The translations under genes were made by a program, and so were the position numbers. A stretch of DNA of 64,000 bases. Source: Takakia lepidozioides (taxonomy: Eukaryota > Streptophyta > Takakiopsida > Takakiales > Takakiaceae). The notes under the pieces are model-generated. The model was not told the DNA's origin. It was given only the letters and a program-made list of their open reading frames with translations, and did not search any database. Below are positions 1 to 11,228 of the stretch, piece by piece (position 1 is the first letter of the stretch; every line of letters starts with the position of its first letter). The stretch spans positions 38,814,001 through 38,878,000 of the forward strand of contig CM060733.1 of assembly GCA_030704615.1 (NCBI GenBank), read 5' to 3'.

Positions 1-347
1 TGAAAGACCACCCTCCACAAGAATTTTGCTAGCTCCAATCCCTCCATTATCATCAATAAGTAGGTTTATTTCTTTGGGGATATTATGGCAGACCTTGGAT
101 TTGCATCAGCATGATTATCAGCGCAGCTTAATAATTTCTACACAAATCAATATTGAAATCGGGCTTCTCACACCTCATATTGGGATTAGCAAATTTTCCA
201 AAATCGATTTCCAACATTAATTATTTCATAGGTGGAGAAGGAGAAGGAAAATGAATGCAAAAAGAGTTTTTTTAGTGGTTAAGAATAGACACAAGATAAT
301 TAAGCAAGTCATGCAGGGACATATCTCTCTGGTGATTGAGAACTTAC

Positions 348-1262
348 CAGCAGATAAATCATTGAGAAGATACCAATCGTCCAAAAGCGACCAAGATATG
401 CATCAGCAAGGAATGCGCCCAACAATGGTGTGAGTGCGGCAGTGCCTATCACATTGGTGATCATAACAGACCCCGTTGGAAATTGAATGTGAAACTTATA
501 GTATAGGTAGAATACCGTGTTTATTAGGATCCCAAAGTAGGCCATTCTTTCGGCTGTCTCATTACCTGCACAAAGTTTCAATATGCACCAAATGTATTTC
601 AAAAGCTGACCTCAAATATCCATGTTTATTATGTGTATTTGATACGTCCTTAGTTACATGTTTTCGGTCATAAACCATGTCTTTTACGTACGTCCTACAT
701 ATAGAAAGAGAAGCAAATGTCTACGTCACTTCATATTCGAGGAGTTGAGAACCAGCCAATAAAGATGACTCGTTTAGTCTATATATACGTCTAGTTGACC
801 AAAAAAAACCGCATTTGTCAGTTTAATACGTAGAATTTATGCCAACAACAATATTGCTTGAAAGTGGACCGTAATATTACCAAAAATGAAGATAGCAGCT
901 CGCCAACCACCAGTCTTGGATGTGTCTAGTATAAGTTGACCGCGCAAGTCAACAGGAGAATTTCCTATGACATATTTATCTACAAATTTCAAATCTGATG
1001 GAATATGCATGGAGTTCTTGTAGTCAATTGGTGGCAGATCACCGGGTGATTGATGATTTGTTGGCTTATCTGTTCCGTTTGACGTAAGTGTAACAGAAAA
1101 TGTAGTCCTCTTGCTCACGTTGGCATCAAAATGAGGTGCCAGTGTGGGAAACGAGAGAGATAACGCTCTCTGATCCAAGTAAGAAACATCATTTTCCCCT
1201 ATGTTTGTGATTCCGGACGCTCTCTGTGGGGTTGGGTCTTCATTAATATAGAGCTCCAACAA
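348..1262 (-). CDS. NRT1/PTR family (NPF) transporter, partial, first exons only
   Basis: Proton-coupled nitrate or peptide transporter of the plasma membrane or tonoplast (major facilitator superfamily). Exon A runs from an unresolved start near 1262 down to 881 and ends in the conserved TGGWRAAIFIFGN segment at donor GTAATA. Exon B (565-348) starts after TGCAG, restores GNETAERMAYFGI across a phase-1 junction, and continues through the family hallmarks TPLLGAFLADAYLGR and WTIGIFSMIYLL to a GTAAGT donor. Exon B is 218 bp and encodes roughly the first two membrane helices. The remaining helices lie beyond the left edge; I found no third exon in positions 1-347. The reading begins at TTG, not ATG, so the true start may be an upstream ATG near 1337 joined by another splice. 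Family assignment is firm; substrate and completeness are unknown. Confidence 0.82.
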
Positions 1263-1419
1263 CTCTTTCTTACTTGAATTCGACTGTCAAAACATCCACA
1301 AGATCAGTCAATCGTTTCTCTATCTCCATGGGCCCTCAATACCCACTTATGGATTTCATAAAGTCTCTTTTTCTCGTGTCCCTTGGACCCTTTGGGCATC
1401 TTCAGGACAAACTTTATCT

Positions 1420-1422
<3 letters not shown>

Positions 1423-1474
<52 letters not shown>
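1423..1474. repeat. (CT)n microsatellite
   Basis: An almost perfect CT dinucleotide run of about 50 bases with one TT interruption near the right end. It lies just upstream of the transporter exons on their strand, so GA/CT tracts here could be part of its 5' region. That is only positional inference. Confidence 0.95.
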
Positions 1475-1519
1475 ATTTTTGTTGCCTTGCACGCAGTCTA
1501 AAGTGACAGATCCAAACAT

Positions 1520-2560
1520 GTCATTTCTTTACTAAACATAGTGCTATGAAACTAAAATCAATAACTTAAATGCAATTGAGCGCCGAATTTGCATGCATTT
1601 GTGAGCGCCTTGATGGTGATTGTAGGAAAATAATTTCTTACCTACAATTGAGTTGAAATAACTAAGCCTTGATTGGAGCGAATCCCACAAAAAATCTTAC
1701 ATCAACGGCTAGTTGGTCACTCAAGTAACGCACAATGGATTCTTTCCAACTGCATTAATAAACGAAACATGCTAGCAATTGAGCTGGATTGACATTCCAT
1801 GAGGCAATCTAGATATGTCGACTTTGCAAAACAATGTGAATACACTTGCACAACTCACCATCACATCTAAAAAAATTAATTAACTTCATATACTGTGGGT
1901 GGCCAAAAAGTGACAATCTACAAATTCCTCAACATGACAAAGAATAAGTCACTACCCACCATTGCTCAACTGCTTTCTCAAAGACTACACTTCACGACTC
2001 AAGCGTCCCACAAGTTTTCGCCCTTGTAGTTGAGGATGTGCTCACCATATACTTATGACGCACATAAAAGCAGGAGAGAGAATGTGTGGCAAATGGAGAG
2101 TTGTAGGCCTTACTATTAATGGGAGAAAAAACAAAAAATCAATCAACGACTTGTCTACTTATCCATCATTAATTTTATTTTATTTTTATCTGTTAAAAAC
2201 GTACAAAATAGCCATAAAACACATTGCCGAATCTTTATTCTCGATTAGTCCAATGCGATATGTTGCATACTGACAAATTGGAGAAAGAATAAAATATCAA
2301 AACAAAAATAGACAATTTGCTAAGCAATTTATCTTTGACCTCAAACCCCCAATTCAATCTTAGAGAACGAAAATGAAGTCCACAAAGACAAGGGGCAATA
2401 GCCATCTTAGCTACTTCCATTGTCCATCCCCAAGGGCCCGCCACTATTTTTCATTTTTTAGCACATGTTGTTAGGGAAATGTCGACTTGACATTGACAAC
2501 CTCAACAAATTAGTGCTAATTTTAAAGAATTGGCCGGATGATGTGCGGACGGATTGCAAG
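1520..2560. other. AT-rich intergenic DNA, nothing recognised
   Basis: No reading frame with recognisable protein motifs, no terminal repeats and no RNA-gene structure were seen on either strand. Short open frames here are low-complexity and start or stop arbitrarily. Confidence 0.6.
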
Positions 2561-2568
2561 GTTGTTGA

Positions 2569-2624
2569 GCAAGGGATCACACATTTCTTTGTGTCGGCAA
2601 GGGATCACACATTTCTTTGTGTCG
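2569..2624. repeat. Perfect 28-bp tandem duplication
   Basis: The unit GCAAGGGATCACACATTTCT plus eight more bases (2569-2596) is repeated without change at 2597-2624. It is a recent local slippage or duplication in otherwise unannotated DNA. Confidence 0.95.
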
Positions 2625-2970
2625 GCAGACAATACGATTGATGAATATGAGGACCTCATTGGAATCAGTTCTCTTGTAACAAAGCTCGCTTCACTTTGCG
2701 TACTAAAACCTGCAACATTATTATGTAATGCAAAGCCTGAATTTTGCAGCAGAATATTTAATTTCTTTGTGAAATCAAGTATGCCCCCTGGGTGTCCCAT
2801 TTCTACGCCTCCAGAGTCCATGGTGCGGTTACTGTGAAAGAGGTTATTTTCTACTCTCACTATTAAGGGGCTTGATTAGTGAGCTCTAGCTCCCAAGTGT
2901 AAACCCCTTTATTTATCGGTGGAGTCTACAAGAATCATTATATTTAAGAAGATCTTTTTGTTTCATATGT

Positions 2971-3165
2971 CACTAGGGTAGTTGTGCCGTTGGCCCAAGT
3001 GTCCAGTGTCATCTAAGTCCAAGTGCAATCCCCTAGGTATCGAAGTGTGTCTCATATGTCGAGCCCCATGTGCGAAGAATTGAAATTGATACACTAAAAT
3101 GAAGTTGGATGTTTGTTTAGTTCTAGATCTCCCACACCACAGGTCCAAAAATTATGAGACTAAGA
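2971..3165. repeat. Interspersed repeat copy (same family as 48.6-51.4 kb cluster)
   Basis: Contains the two signature blocks of the repeat family seen at 48.6-51.4 kb. One is GTGCCGTTGGCCCAAGTGTC followed by ATCTAAGTCCAAGTGCAATC. The other is CTCCCACACCACAGGTCCAA with a GTGCACCCC end. Between them lies a block (AACTAAAATGAAGTTGGATG-like) also found near 49,690. It is a single diverged copy with no clear ends. Confidence 0.8.
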
Positions 3166-4467
3166 CGGTGCACCCCGAGACCAGTTGACTGCAGCTTTAA
3201 TTTTGGAGTTATGCTCTTTGGAGTGTAAAAATGAGGAAAGATTTATTTTGTTAAGACAACAGAATTTGGGGCCCTTCCCTCCCTGCTTGGATTTGAAATT
3301 GAGAGACATGTAAATATTTGGTCAGAGCTTTCTCCTTTCTAGTAGAATCCTCCGCTTTTCTCCGAGAGAGCTCCTGACAGATTCTTCTAATAACTTGGAA
3401 ATTGTGAAGGAAGATAAGAGTACTGGGGGAGGAGAAGGGAGGATTTGTTGTTTCCCAGGCATCGGACAGGGTCTGGATAGCTTCATTATCCTTTAGGATG
3501 TTGGGGTTAAGTTTGAAGTAACCACTGCTCTTAGCTCTGGATCCAGGTGGTAGCTGGAACATAATTTCAATATTTGTGGCGTGGTCAAAACCTGGGAGAA
3601 TAGGCCCCAGGGAAACCCGTCTGGACCAGTGTTGGACTGGTATATAGGGCCTGGCCGGTTATCAACTAGGGTATCAACCAGGGTATTAAATAACCGACCC
3701 GGCTGGTATTGGCTGTTGTAATGCTAGGTTAATAACCGAAATGTGCGGCATAAGTCCGAGTAACAGAAAAATCTCCCGCAGAATGCGTGCATACGGGCCT
3801 CGAATGGAACTTCACCCATATTATGGTTTCAAAGACAAGGACTATACATATGGTATAGCATCTAGATATGAAGTTGGGGCTGGTGCACAACTCAAGGGTC
3901 AGGTTGCACAATGTTAAATCGCAAAAGTGGAATGAGCACACAAAAAAAGGATGCATGTTGCATGAACACAAAGTTTAGATACATGTGACAATAGTATAGA
4001 CACAATAGTTTAGACACATGTCACATGTCTCCAAGTTTCTTGGGATCATATGACCACCTTGCAGCGCAGACTGTATGCTCTAGTACAGACATCCATACTT
4101 TCCGTTTGTCTTCTTGCCACTCTCTCACCAATATGAGTTCAGAGGTTAGTTCAAACTTAGGGTTCACAAGTTTTCGAGAGTTCTCTGTTTTCTTCCTTGT
4201 TAAGTTCACTTTATGAGGTCTCATTTGCAAATGTGCATTGGTGCACACATCCAGAATCATCGACTAAAAAAGAATGAGGTGGTCATATCCAACCATGCAT
4301 GTTGCACTAGATCACTTTACTTTCAGACTTTGTTTGTTTGTCTGATTGCTTGTTCTTCATTTGGTTCCTTGGTGGAACTGTGCGCTGAACATGTGCGCCA
4401 TTGTGCACCACCCCGAAACGCCAACGCACACATGTTTCGCAGTGTTTTATTATTTTTTTATCCCTAA
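3166..4467. other. Intergenic DNA without recognised genes
   Basis: Several 60-100-codon open frames occur on both strands but none shows a domain signature or splice-supported extension. Small internal direct repeats are present (for example TAGTTTAGACACATGT-like words near 3,990-4,020). Confidence 0.5.
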
Positions 4468-4910
4468 TTTTGACGGGGGCTGAAAAATAATTGTGCGTTA
4501 ATGCATACTTGTTTTGCAATAGCCCAACCGGATTTGTTTTTTAAAATGTAGTTTTGATGGGGTCTGGAAAACAAGTACGTTAATGCACACTTGTTTTGCA
4601 GCAACCCAACGGGAATTGTTTTCTTTTTAAATTATTTTTGACGAGGACTGGAAAACAACTATGCGTTAATACACACTTGCTTTGCAGCAGCCCAACAGGA
4701 AACCAGGATAAATAAATAAATAAATCCTGGTTTTGAGGGGGGGGGGGGGTTGGAAAACAACTATGTGTTAAATGCACACTAGCTTTGCAGCAGCCCAACG
4801 GGGAGGTTTTTTTTCTTTTTGTTTTCTTTTTGTTTTCTTTTCTTTGGTTTTGACAAGGGTTGGAAAATAAGTATGCTTCAACACACACTTATATTGCAGC
4901 AACCCAATAT
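4468..4910. repeat. Tandem repeat, five diverged units of about 83-116 bp
   Basis: Each unit starts with TTTTGA and a G-rich run, passes through GGAAAACAA and GTTAATGCACACTTG, and ends with TTTGCAGCARCCCAACRGG. Unit starts are near 4468, 4552, 4635, 4731 and 4847. The length varies through homopolymer tracts, including a run of 13 G at 4737-4749. It is a decayed minisatellite; no coding function is seen. Confidence 0.85.
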
Positions 4911-7900
4911 CTCTCATTATTTGCTATAGTTTTTTTTTCGTAGTGTGAATTCACAAGGTGAAATTTTCTTGCCAAAAGATTTTGTTTCAAAGTTGCTGGA
5001 TGGAATCCATGGGGTACAACAATTATATAGCATCCATCCATTTTGCCCTAGAACATCGGGACTTGTGGAGGCGGCGGGCGGAAGGCAAGCAGGCTCGAGA
5101 GTCTTCCACGAGCTGGCATGGTTGTCTCTCAGACTCTGAGCATAGAAGTATGACGGCTAGAGTTTAAGATTTCGGCTGTATTAATGGTGGAAGCTCCCGC
5201 CATGATGAACAGTGGTGAGCAGGTGAGCGTGTGAGCGGCCAGTTTTTTTTAGGTTCGGACATGAGAATCTAATCAAACCTATATAGGTTTGACGAGATTT
5301 ATAGGTTCGGTACCAATAATATGGCTTCGGGTTTAGGTTCGGAAATAGGCTCGGGCTTGGTTCTCCGGCGAACCACACATTGATAGTATAATATGTGGTT
5401 TGCTGGAGAACTATATCATGCCGAACAGGTAATCCTGATACAAACTCCAAACCTAATAAAATACAAAAATAAATGCTCATATGTATAAATTAATATGAAC
5501 ATATAAATTTATTGTATCTGAAAATCTTAACTTGTGCTCACATAATATTCACTTTTGATTTTATGCTCACCAAAATTTGGTCTGCTCATCAACTATCAAC
5601 ACCCCCGCCATGGGGAGCTGGCACAGTTTTGGGGTAGTGTGGCCAGATGTTGTGACATGGGGAATGATGACAATACAAAGGGAATGGAGAGACAGCGATG
5701 GGGATTTAAGCCAGGAATAGAGAGTAGATTAGGGCTTTTTGGTTGGTAGAAGATGAAAGGGGAAGTAAGCTGAGATGAAAGAAGAAAGGGAGGGGATGGT
5801 TTCAGGTGCTCAAGTGGATTCCAAAAGAGACTATGTCTGACTCAATTATTCACTTTCTTTGGGGTCAATCTTACTTGGAGTATATTGACACATGGATAAC
5901 TAACTCTCCACTGATCTGCACTCATTCGTTTTTGATGTGTATGATCCATTTCTGAATGTAGGATTTGTGGTTTGGGTCTGGTTTTCTTAGCTCTAGGAAT
6001 TATGTGTCACCTCTGAACTACTCTTTTCACTTTGCATTGCACAATATAGTTAACATCTTAGTAGCATTTCTCTATAATGGTTATGCAGCTCTGAGTCTCC
6101 TTATTATACGACATTGTCTTTCTCTAATGATAAATCCTCCAGTGACATAAGTCACAGAAGCATAATCTAGAGTATTTAGTCCCTACTCATAGTGAGAGAA
6201 AAAAGTTGAGGTTGGGGAGAGACAGTGAGGTCATGAGCATCAGGCCGGATATGCATCCACCTTATGAAGGAATTCAGGAAGGTGATGGAGGATATCTATG
6301 TGGTGCTTGCATGTGATGACTAACCATGGGCACCCTTTTTTCCTAGATGGTTCTTCTAAAAAATGTTCCAGGACGAAGCTGTAGTATGCAATCATGAGTG
6401 AAGACTTTGCATCACGAAATGGTGTCACTAAGAATCATGTCTGTGTTTCCTTCCTACGCTGCAGCATAGGCAAGATCGTGTAAGAACCTCTGATCATGAA
6501 CACTAAGTCATGGGTAGGATTTAGGAGCCCTGTTTGGATTTAGGAGCCTTGTTTTCACACCACACTTTCCCCCAATGGGTCTTGTCTGTTATTCCATATA
6601 CTCGGGAATAGGGTCATACGGTTCAGATACCATCCACGGTTATAGGGTGTTTTTTACTATTCTTGAATCCTCTTCCAGTTCAAGCACCACGACTATTCTT
6701 GTTTTGCTGTAGGCTCACCGCTCGCAAGCTCACGCGAGCCTACTCACCAAATAGCATTCTTGCACGTCATCGGATCCCCATTGTGTCTTTTTTTTTATGT
6801 CACCTACTAGTGCTGTAGTTAAGACAGTGCGGTTAGAATTAGAGAATAACAACTGGTGCAAATAGTGCAGTGAGATAGGATGCAAGCAAAACGTCCACAC
6901 TGAATGAGGAGATTCGGCCACCCCAAATATTATACTCGTTTTACTGTTTCAGTTCAAGCGAGCAAGGAAGGGGCCAGGAAAAACAGCGGTAAGGGGACAA
7001 AAGAAGAGAGTAGTGGAGTCAGGCCACAAGATAGAAACGGTGCTGCACAATCACAGCCATGTAATAAAGTGGAAACGGCTAGGTCTGAGAGGGGGAGAAA
7101 TAGCGGCAACATCACCTTAAATGTCTTGCTCATGGCAGATCCTTTCCAGGGCGAAGCAGGGTGTTTTGAAGACGATGGAATATCACATATAGAGGTCTTA
7201 GAGAGCTTACGTGTTTCCCATAGAATGAATACCCTGTGGCAAGGGTTGAGAGAGCAGACATTGTTTATCACAAAAAGGGGACAATGGGCCGTCAGACTTT
7301 AGGGCGAGGAGCCTATGCGGACAATCTGTTGTGAGACATCAGTGCAATGCTACCGCAAGGGCCTCGATCAGCGCATGAGAAATTAAGAATGTGGAAGGAA
7401 GTGGGGGAAAGCGGTAAGACGGCGAGTGACATCGATTCCAGCTGTCGCGCCAGTTGGACGCCGAAGGGATGGTGGCGGAGGGAAAAATTGGGTGATAAAA
7501 GCTACACTTAGCAGACATCCACATTGGCAATGGGAGGGCTTCGTGAGGGATGTCGTGAGGGGAATCACATCACATCCATGTGTAGATGCATATAATTGTA
7601 CATTTTTCTTTTCAGATCATTTTTTATCTAAAGACAGACAGTTTCGGCATTGTATTGCCAAAGTAGGACAAATTGTTAATTATTGGGAAGTCATTGATAA
7701 AGCACTTCGGAACTTAGACAGAGTCTGAGACGACCATGGAGAGGAACTTTGGCATCAAGATGACCGTAGGAAGCTGCATCGACAACATGATAGGCTGCCA
7801 AATTGATACCAGTGACAGCAAGTTTGACCTAGTCGAACATGCAAGGCGGTTGTTTGAAATACAAGTTGCGATCTTTGATTGAAAGGAAGCCCTCGCAAAG

Positions 7901-8125
7901 AGGTGAATGCATTGTGAATCTAGGAGGATTTCAAGTTCATGATTGATAGGGGAAGATCCCATGATGCCAATGGCATGTGGACCATTGGTGCTTGATTTAT
8001 GTGTTTGAAGGATGGAATTATTGTGATTTTGGTGACCAAGTAGAGATTTATTCCAGCTCTGGAAAGTGTGACCAACAGGATGAAAGGACGTTTTCAGGCC
8101 ATTCAAGGGCCATACTAAGATCTAT
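4911..8125. other. Gene-poor DNA, no recognised genes
   Basis: Apart from the small hairpin at 5.36 kb I see no supported feature. A 132-codon frame at 6904-7302 (+) and a 130-codon frame at 7714-8106 (-) have no motif I recognise and no splice-supported extension. They are left uncalled. Confidence 0.5.
5360..5411. repeat. Short imperfect hairpin
   Basis: GTTCTCCGGCGAACCACACA is followed after a short loop by its near-reverse complement ending TGGTTTGCTGGAGAAC. That gives a stem of about 22 bp with three mismatches. The whole structure is only 52 bp, shorter than normal plant miRNA precursors, so a remnant of a small inverted-repeat transposon is as likely. Confidence 0.6.
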
Positions 8126-8143
8126 CCCCCCCCCCCCCCCCCC
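8126..8143. repeat. Homopolymer of 18 C next to the copia insertion site
   Basis: An uninterrupted C run ends one base before the AAGCA target duplication of the copia element. Homopolymers of this length are also prone to consensus-length error. Confidence 0.95.
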
Positions 8144-8148
8144 AAGCA

Positions 8149-8517
8149 TGTTGGAAATCAACTCCTGACCAAATTACTACTACCTAGAGTTACTGTGATG
8201 ACAAGTCAGGCTTCCATAATAGGAGTGCTGACAAGTCACAGTTAACAATAGAGATAAGCCTCGGTTAGCTAAAAGATAGTTAAAGTTAGCTTCAGTTATT
8301 AGTGACTCAAGTCATTGTACCAGAATAGCAGGTGGAGATAACTTAAGTAAAAGCATGGAGTTATGCTATAGTTATCTCAGCTATTTTTGGATTAGACTTT
8401 GAGTATAAATAGGGAGAGCTCGGAGGGTGGACACAGCTTGTTGTGGTCCTATGGTTGGGTGGAGAGTTCTCAGTAATCAGTTCATCTTTTATCTCTATTC
8501 TCTGTCGAATTCCAACA
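8149..8517 (+). repeat. Copia 5' LTR
   Basis: 369 bp with short inverted termini TGTTGGAA/TTCCAACA. A TATA box TATAAATA lies at 8404-8411, placing transcription start inside the LTR. It is followed directly by the primer-binding site. Confidence 0.97.
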
Positions 8518-8529
8518 TGGTATCAGAGC
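8518..8529 (+). promoter_or_regulatory. Copia primer-binding site
   Basis: TGGTATCAGAGC abuts the LTR end. This is the standard plant LTR-retrotransposon primer site complementary to the 3' end of initiator methionine tRNA. Confidence 0.93.
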
Positions 8530-8723
8530 TTGGTTCTGTCTGAGAGATAGTTGGAGATGAGTATTTGATTTACAACCAATAAGCTTGAGTGTTTGGGTTT
8601 AAATCTGAAAGCTTGAATGCTTGGAGTTGAGTGCTTGGTGTCAGATCTGAAAGCTTGAGTGCTTGGAGTTAAATCTGAAAGTTTGAGGGTGTTTTATAGT
8701 TGGCAAAACATCAAACTAGCATC

Positions 8724-9617
8724 ATGGCACCTTCTGCTGATCATACTTGAGTGGAGAAGTTAGATGGTCACAATTTTCATACATGGAAGATTAAGATGGA
8801 GTTCATTCTTCATGAGAAAGATCTGTGGGAGATCACATCAGGAGAAGCGGTTGCACCAGTTCAACTACAGCCTGAAGATGGAGAGATCATAGTCGCAGGG
8901 TTGACTCCTGATCAACAACTTTTTGCGAAGAAAGATAAGTTGGCTCGAGGAACCATGTTGTTGAATGCAGCAGATTCAATACTTCATCATGTTGCACATG
9001 CTAAAACTGTTAGATAAGCATGGTTCAATCTATGTGTCAGTTTTGGAAGAAAACATGTTGTCAATCGGCTCTATCTTAACCAAGAGTTGTAAGATGGAGG
9101 AAGGAAGTTAAATTCAAGAAGAAGAAACACAGAGTCTGTTTCTTTTGTGGCATAAGAGGTCATTATGCACGTGAACGCTTCAAGAAAAAACTAGAGGATG
9201 AGAAGAAGGAAAAGTTACAGAGTGAAGTTTCATCGGCAATTATGGCTGACAGAACTAAACTTTTTTGTTGTAGCTTTGTCAATCTCTCCTAGTTGTAGAG
9301 ATTTGTGGTGAATCATTGATTCATGAGCATCTCAACATATGACGTTCCAAAATGAAGCATTCTCAACCTTCAAAGAACTCTTTGTAGGACACAAGGTGTA
9401 TCTTGGAGATAAGAGATCGGAGATCTATGTTCATAGATTGACAAAGAACCTATTGTCAGTTAGTCAGCTAGCTGAGCAAGGTCTTATGGTTAAGGTTTCT
9501 ACCAGTCATTGTTGGTTGAACGAAGGTAGTTCAAGATGCAAGATTGTACAAGCTGTTGGGGCTGTCCAAGCGTTACATGTGGATTGCAATGCTACTCTCA
9601 AGCAGAGTGACCTCGGG
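8724..9617 (+). pseudogene. Copia gag-protease remnant
   Basis: Starts ATG GCA CCT at 8724 and hits an in-frame TGA after eight codons. It then continues with the gag N-terminal motif KLDGHNFHTWKIKME. Most of gag is deleted. A zinc knuckle follows near 9135-9180, reading CFFCGIRGHYARER, in which the last cysteine of CX2CX4HX4C is replaced by arginine. The protease active site near 9313-9335 reads D-S-stop-A where D-S-G-A is expected, from a GGA to TGA change. A GAG_pre-integrase region (LTKNLLSVSQLAEQGL) follows until the gypsy insertion. It is clearly non-functional. Confidence 0.9.
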
Positions 9618-10342
9618 TGTCACGCACCTCACTTCGGTAAGCTCCCCCCTCAAGTCATAGTTACTCGCTTGATGCGCGCGCCTAACTCCCAACCTGGCCG
9701 CCGGGCCAACTTGGAGCTTCGGCTGCTCACCGGGGCATAACGGTCCCCCCTTTGATCTCCCAAAGAACCCTCCAACGATTAGGAACCAGCGGAATTCCCT
9801 TTGGTAGTTGGCAGTCCGGAACAGCTCCCCACTCTTTGGTCGCTTTCCGGCTCGCTCGCTTACTCACTAGTTTTTGGTCACCAACGGGCTTGCACCGTTA
9901 TCGGGGTTACTACTCCCTATATATACTTCTGTATCTGTCCGCGGGGGTTTCACAAACAACCATTCCATTTTATGGCGAACCACCACGAACACCCTCGACT
10001 CCCAGTGATGAGTCGCGGTGAGTCTTGGCCCACCCACCACGGCCCCTATGGACCATGATGAGTCCAAGACTCCCCACGACTCCCACCACGAGGTCTCCGC
10101 CCCAGGGTGAGTCCTATGCCACCCCCACTAAGTCCCGCTAAGCTACCACCACCCCTTGTGGAGCCACCCCCACCGCAACGCGGTGTGTGGGGCTCCACCT
10201 AGTGAGCGCCTCCGCCTCCTTGAGTGCCTTGGGCACTCAAAGGTGCTTCAGCCCCCCATACCTATTGCTGCAACTGCCCCCACCACAGGGCCAGGCCCTC
10301 TTATGTCCCGACCCCCTGCCCTCAAGGCAAAGGGCCGCGACA
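9618..10342 (-). repeat. Outer gypsy 3' LTR
   Basis: 725 bp. On the minus strand it begins TGTCGCGGCCC and ends GTGCGTGACA. It is about the same length as and clearly homologous to the other three LTRs at 13737, 19972 and 22330. The TCGGG target duplication lies immediately left. Confidence 0.93.
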
Positions 10343-10975
10343 CACACCCCTACCAACAGGGAGTCGATGTCTTCATCGGCTTGTCCATTTTGTGGAAACG
10401 AACATCCAAGTTGTGGCGTCCACATCAAGGAGTTTGTTTCTGTACCATGGCGTCCCATGGCAAAGAACCAACCCCACACTTGACTCTACTCTCCACTAGC
10501 TAGTTCGGCCGACTTCCTCCAAGTCCCGGCCAAGTGGAGCCTCTCAGCTCCTCCCAGTGCACTCTTCTTGGCCTACTTCAAGGCCAAGGAACGATCCTCC
10601 CCGAGGATCGAATCGCCTTACTGCAACAACATTGCTTGCGACTGCTCATGATGCCGCTTTTGGCATCACCTTGAGCAAGGGTTCACCTCGAACCCTCTTT
10701 GACTAGGAAGATAACCTTGAACCAACCGCACGCCCCAATCACTACAATTGGGTCCGCCTTGGAATGCTGGCCTGAGGTACGGGAACACGCCGTAGCCGCA
10801 CTACGACTTCGTCCTGAGGCTACACGATTATAGTACGTGAACGAAAGCACGTAGCTTTCGCGGTAGCCCGCACTACCAAGCAACCCCCTCGGTAGCGTAG
10901 TTATAGTATGCGCACGTGCCAGGTGCGCACTAGCACGTGAACTCCTAAGGAAGGCGCAAGTTTCCTTGCCCCTTG
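10343..10975 (-). mobile_element. Outer gypsy 3' non-coding region
   Basis: Reverse complement of the corresponding region of the inner element (about 19318-19971), between pol and the 3' LTR. It includes a G-rich polypurine stretch beside the LTR. No open frame with a protein motif is present. Confidence 0.85.
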
Positions 10976-10987
10976 GATGGGAGTCAA

Positions 10988-11228
10988 TGCGAGTAACTAT
11001 GACTTGAAGGGGAGCTTACCGAAGTGAGGTGCGCGACACTTGGTATCAGAGCTTAGAGTTCAGTACGTGATCGTCCTTGGGATTGGCCTCATCATGGGGT
11101 CGGGCAAGCCAAAGCGAAAGCGGAACGGCCCAAATATGATGATCCTGGTGAGCCCGATGGGGGCGACGTGTCACCGAGGCGGCCATTTGAGGAAGCGATG
11201 CATGTTTCCGCAAACGAGGCCGTTCAAA
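10988..11228 (+). mobile_element. Inverted LTR tail, primer site and gag start inside the outer gypsy element
   Basis: This piece is in the opposite orientation to its host element. It holds the last 51 bp of the LTR (to 11038), the primer site CTTGGTATCAGAGC, the gag start ATG at 11094 and about 45 gag codons. It then jumps at 11228 into minus-strand integrase sequence. At the left junction both partner sequences share GGGAGTCA. It is best explained by template switching during reverse transcription, or by later rearrangement. Confidence 0.85.

Noticed and set aside
1304-1519. Frame with Arg-Glu repeats
   Set aside because: It is translation of the (CT)n microsatellite.
6904-7302. 132-codon plus-strand frame
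   Set aside because: Polar low-complexity composition, no recognised motif and no supporting splice sites or homologous copy in the window.
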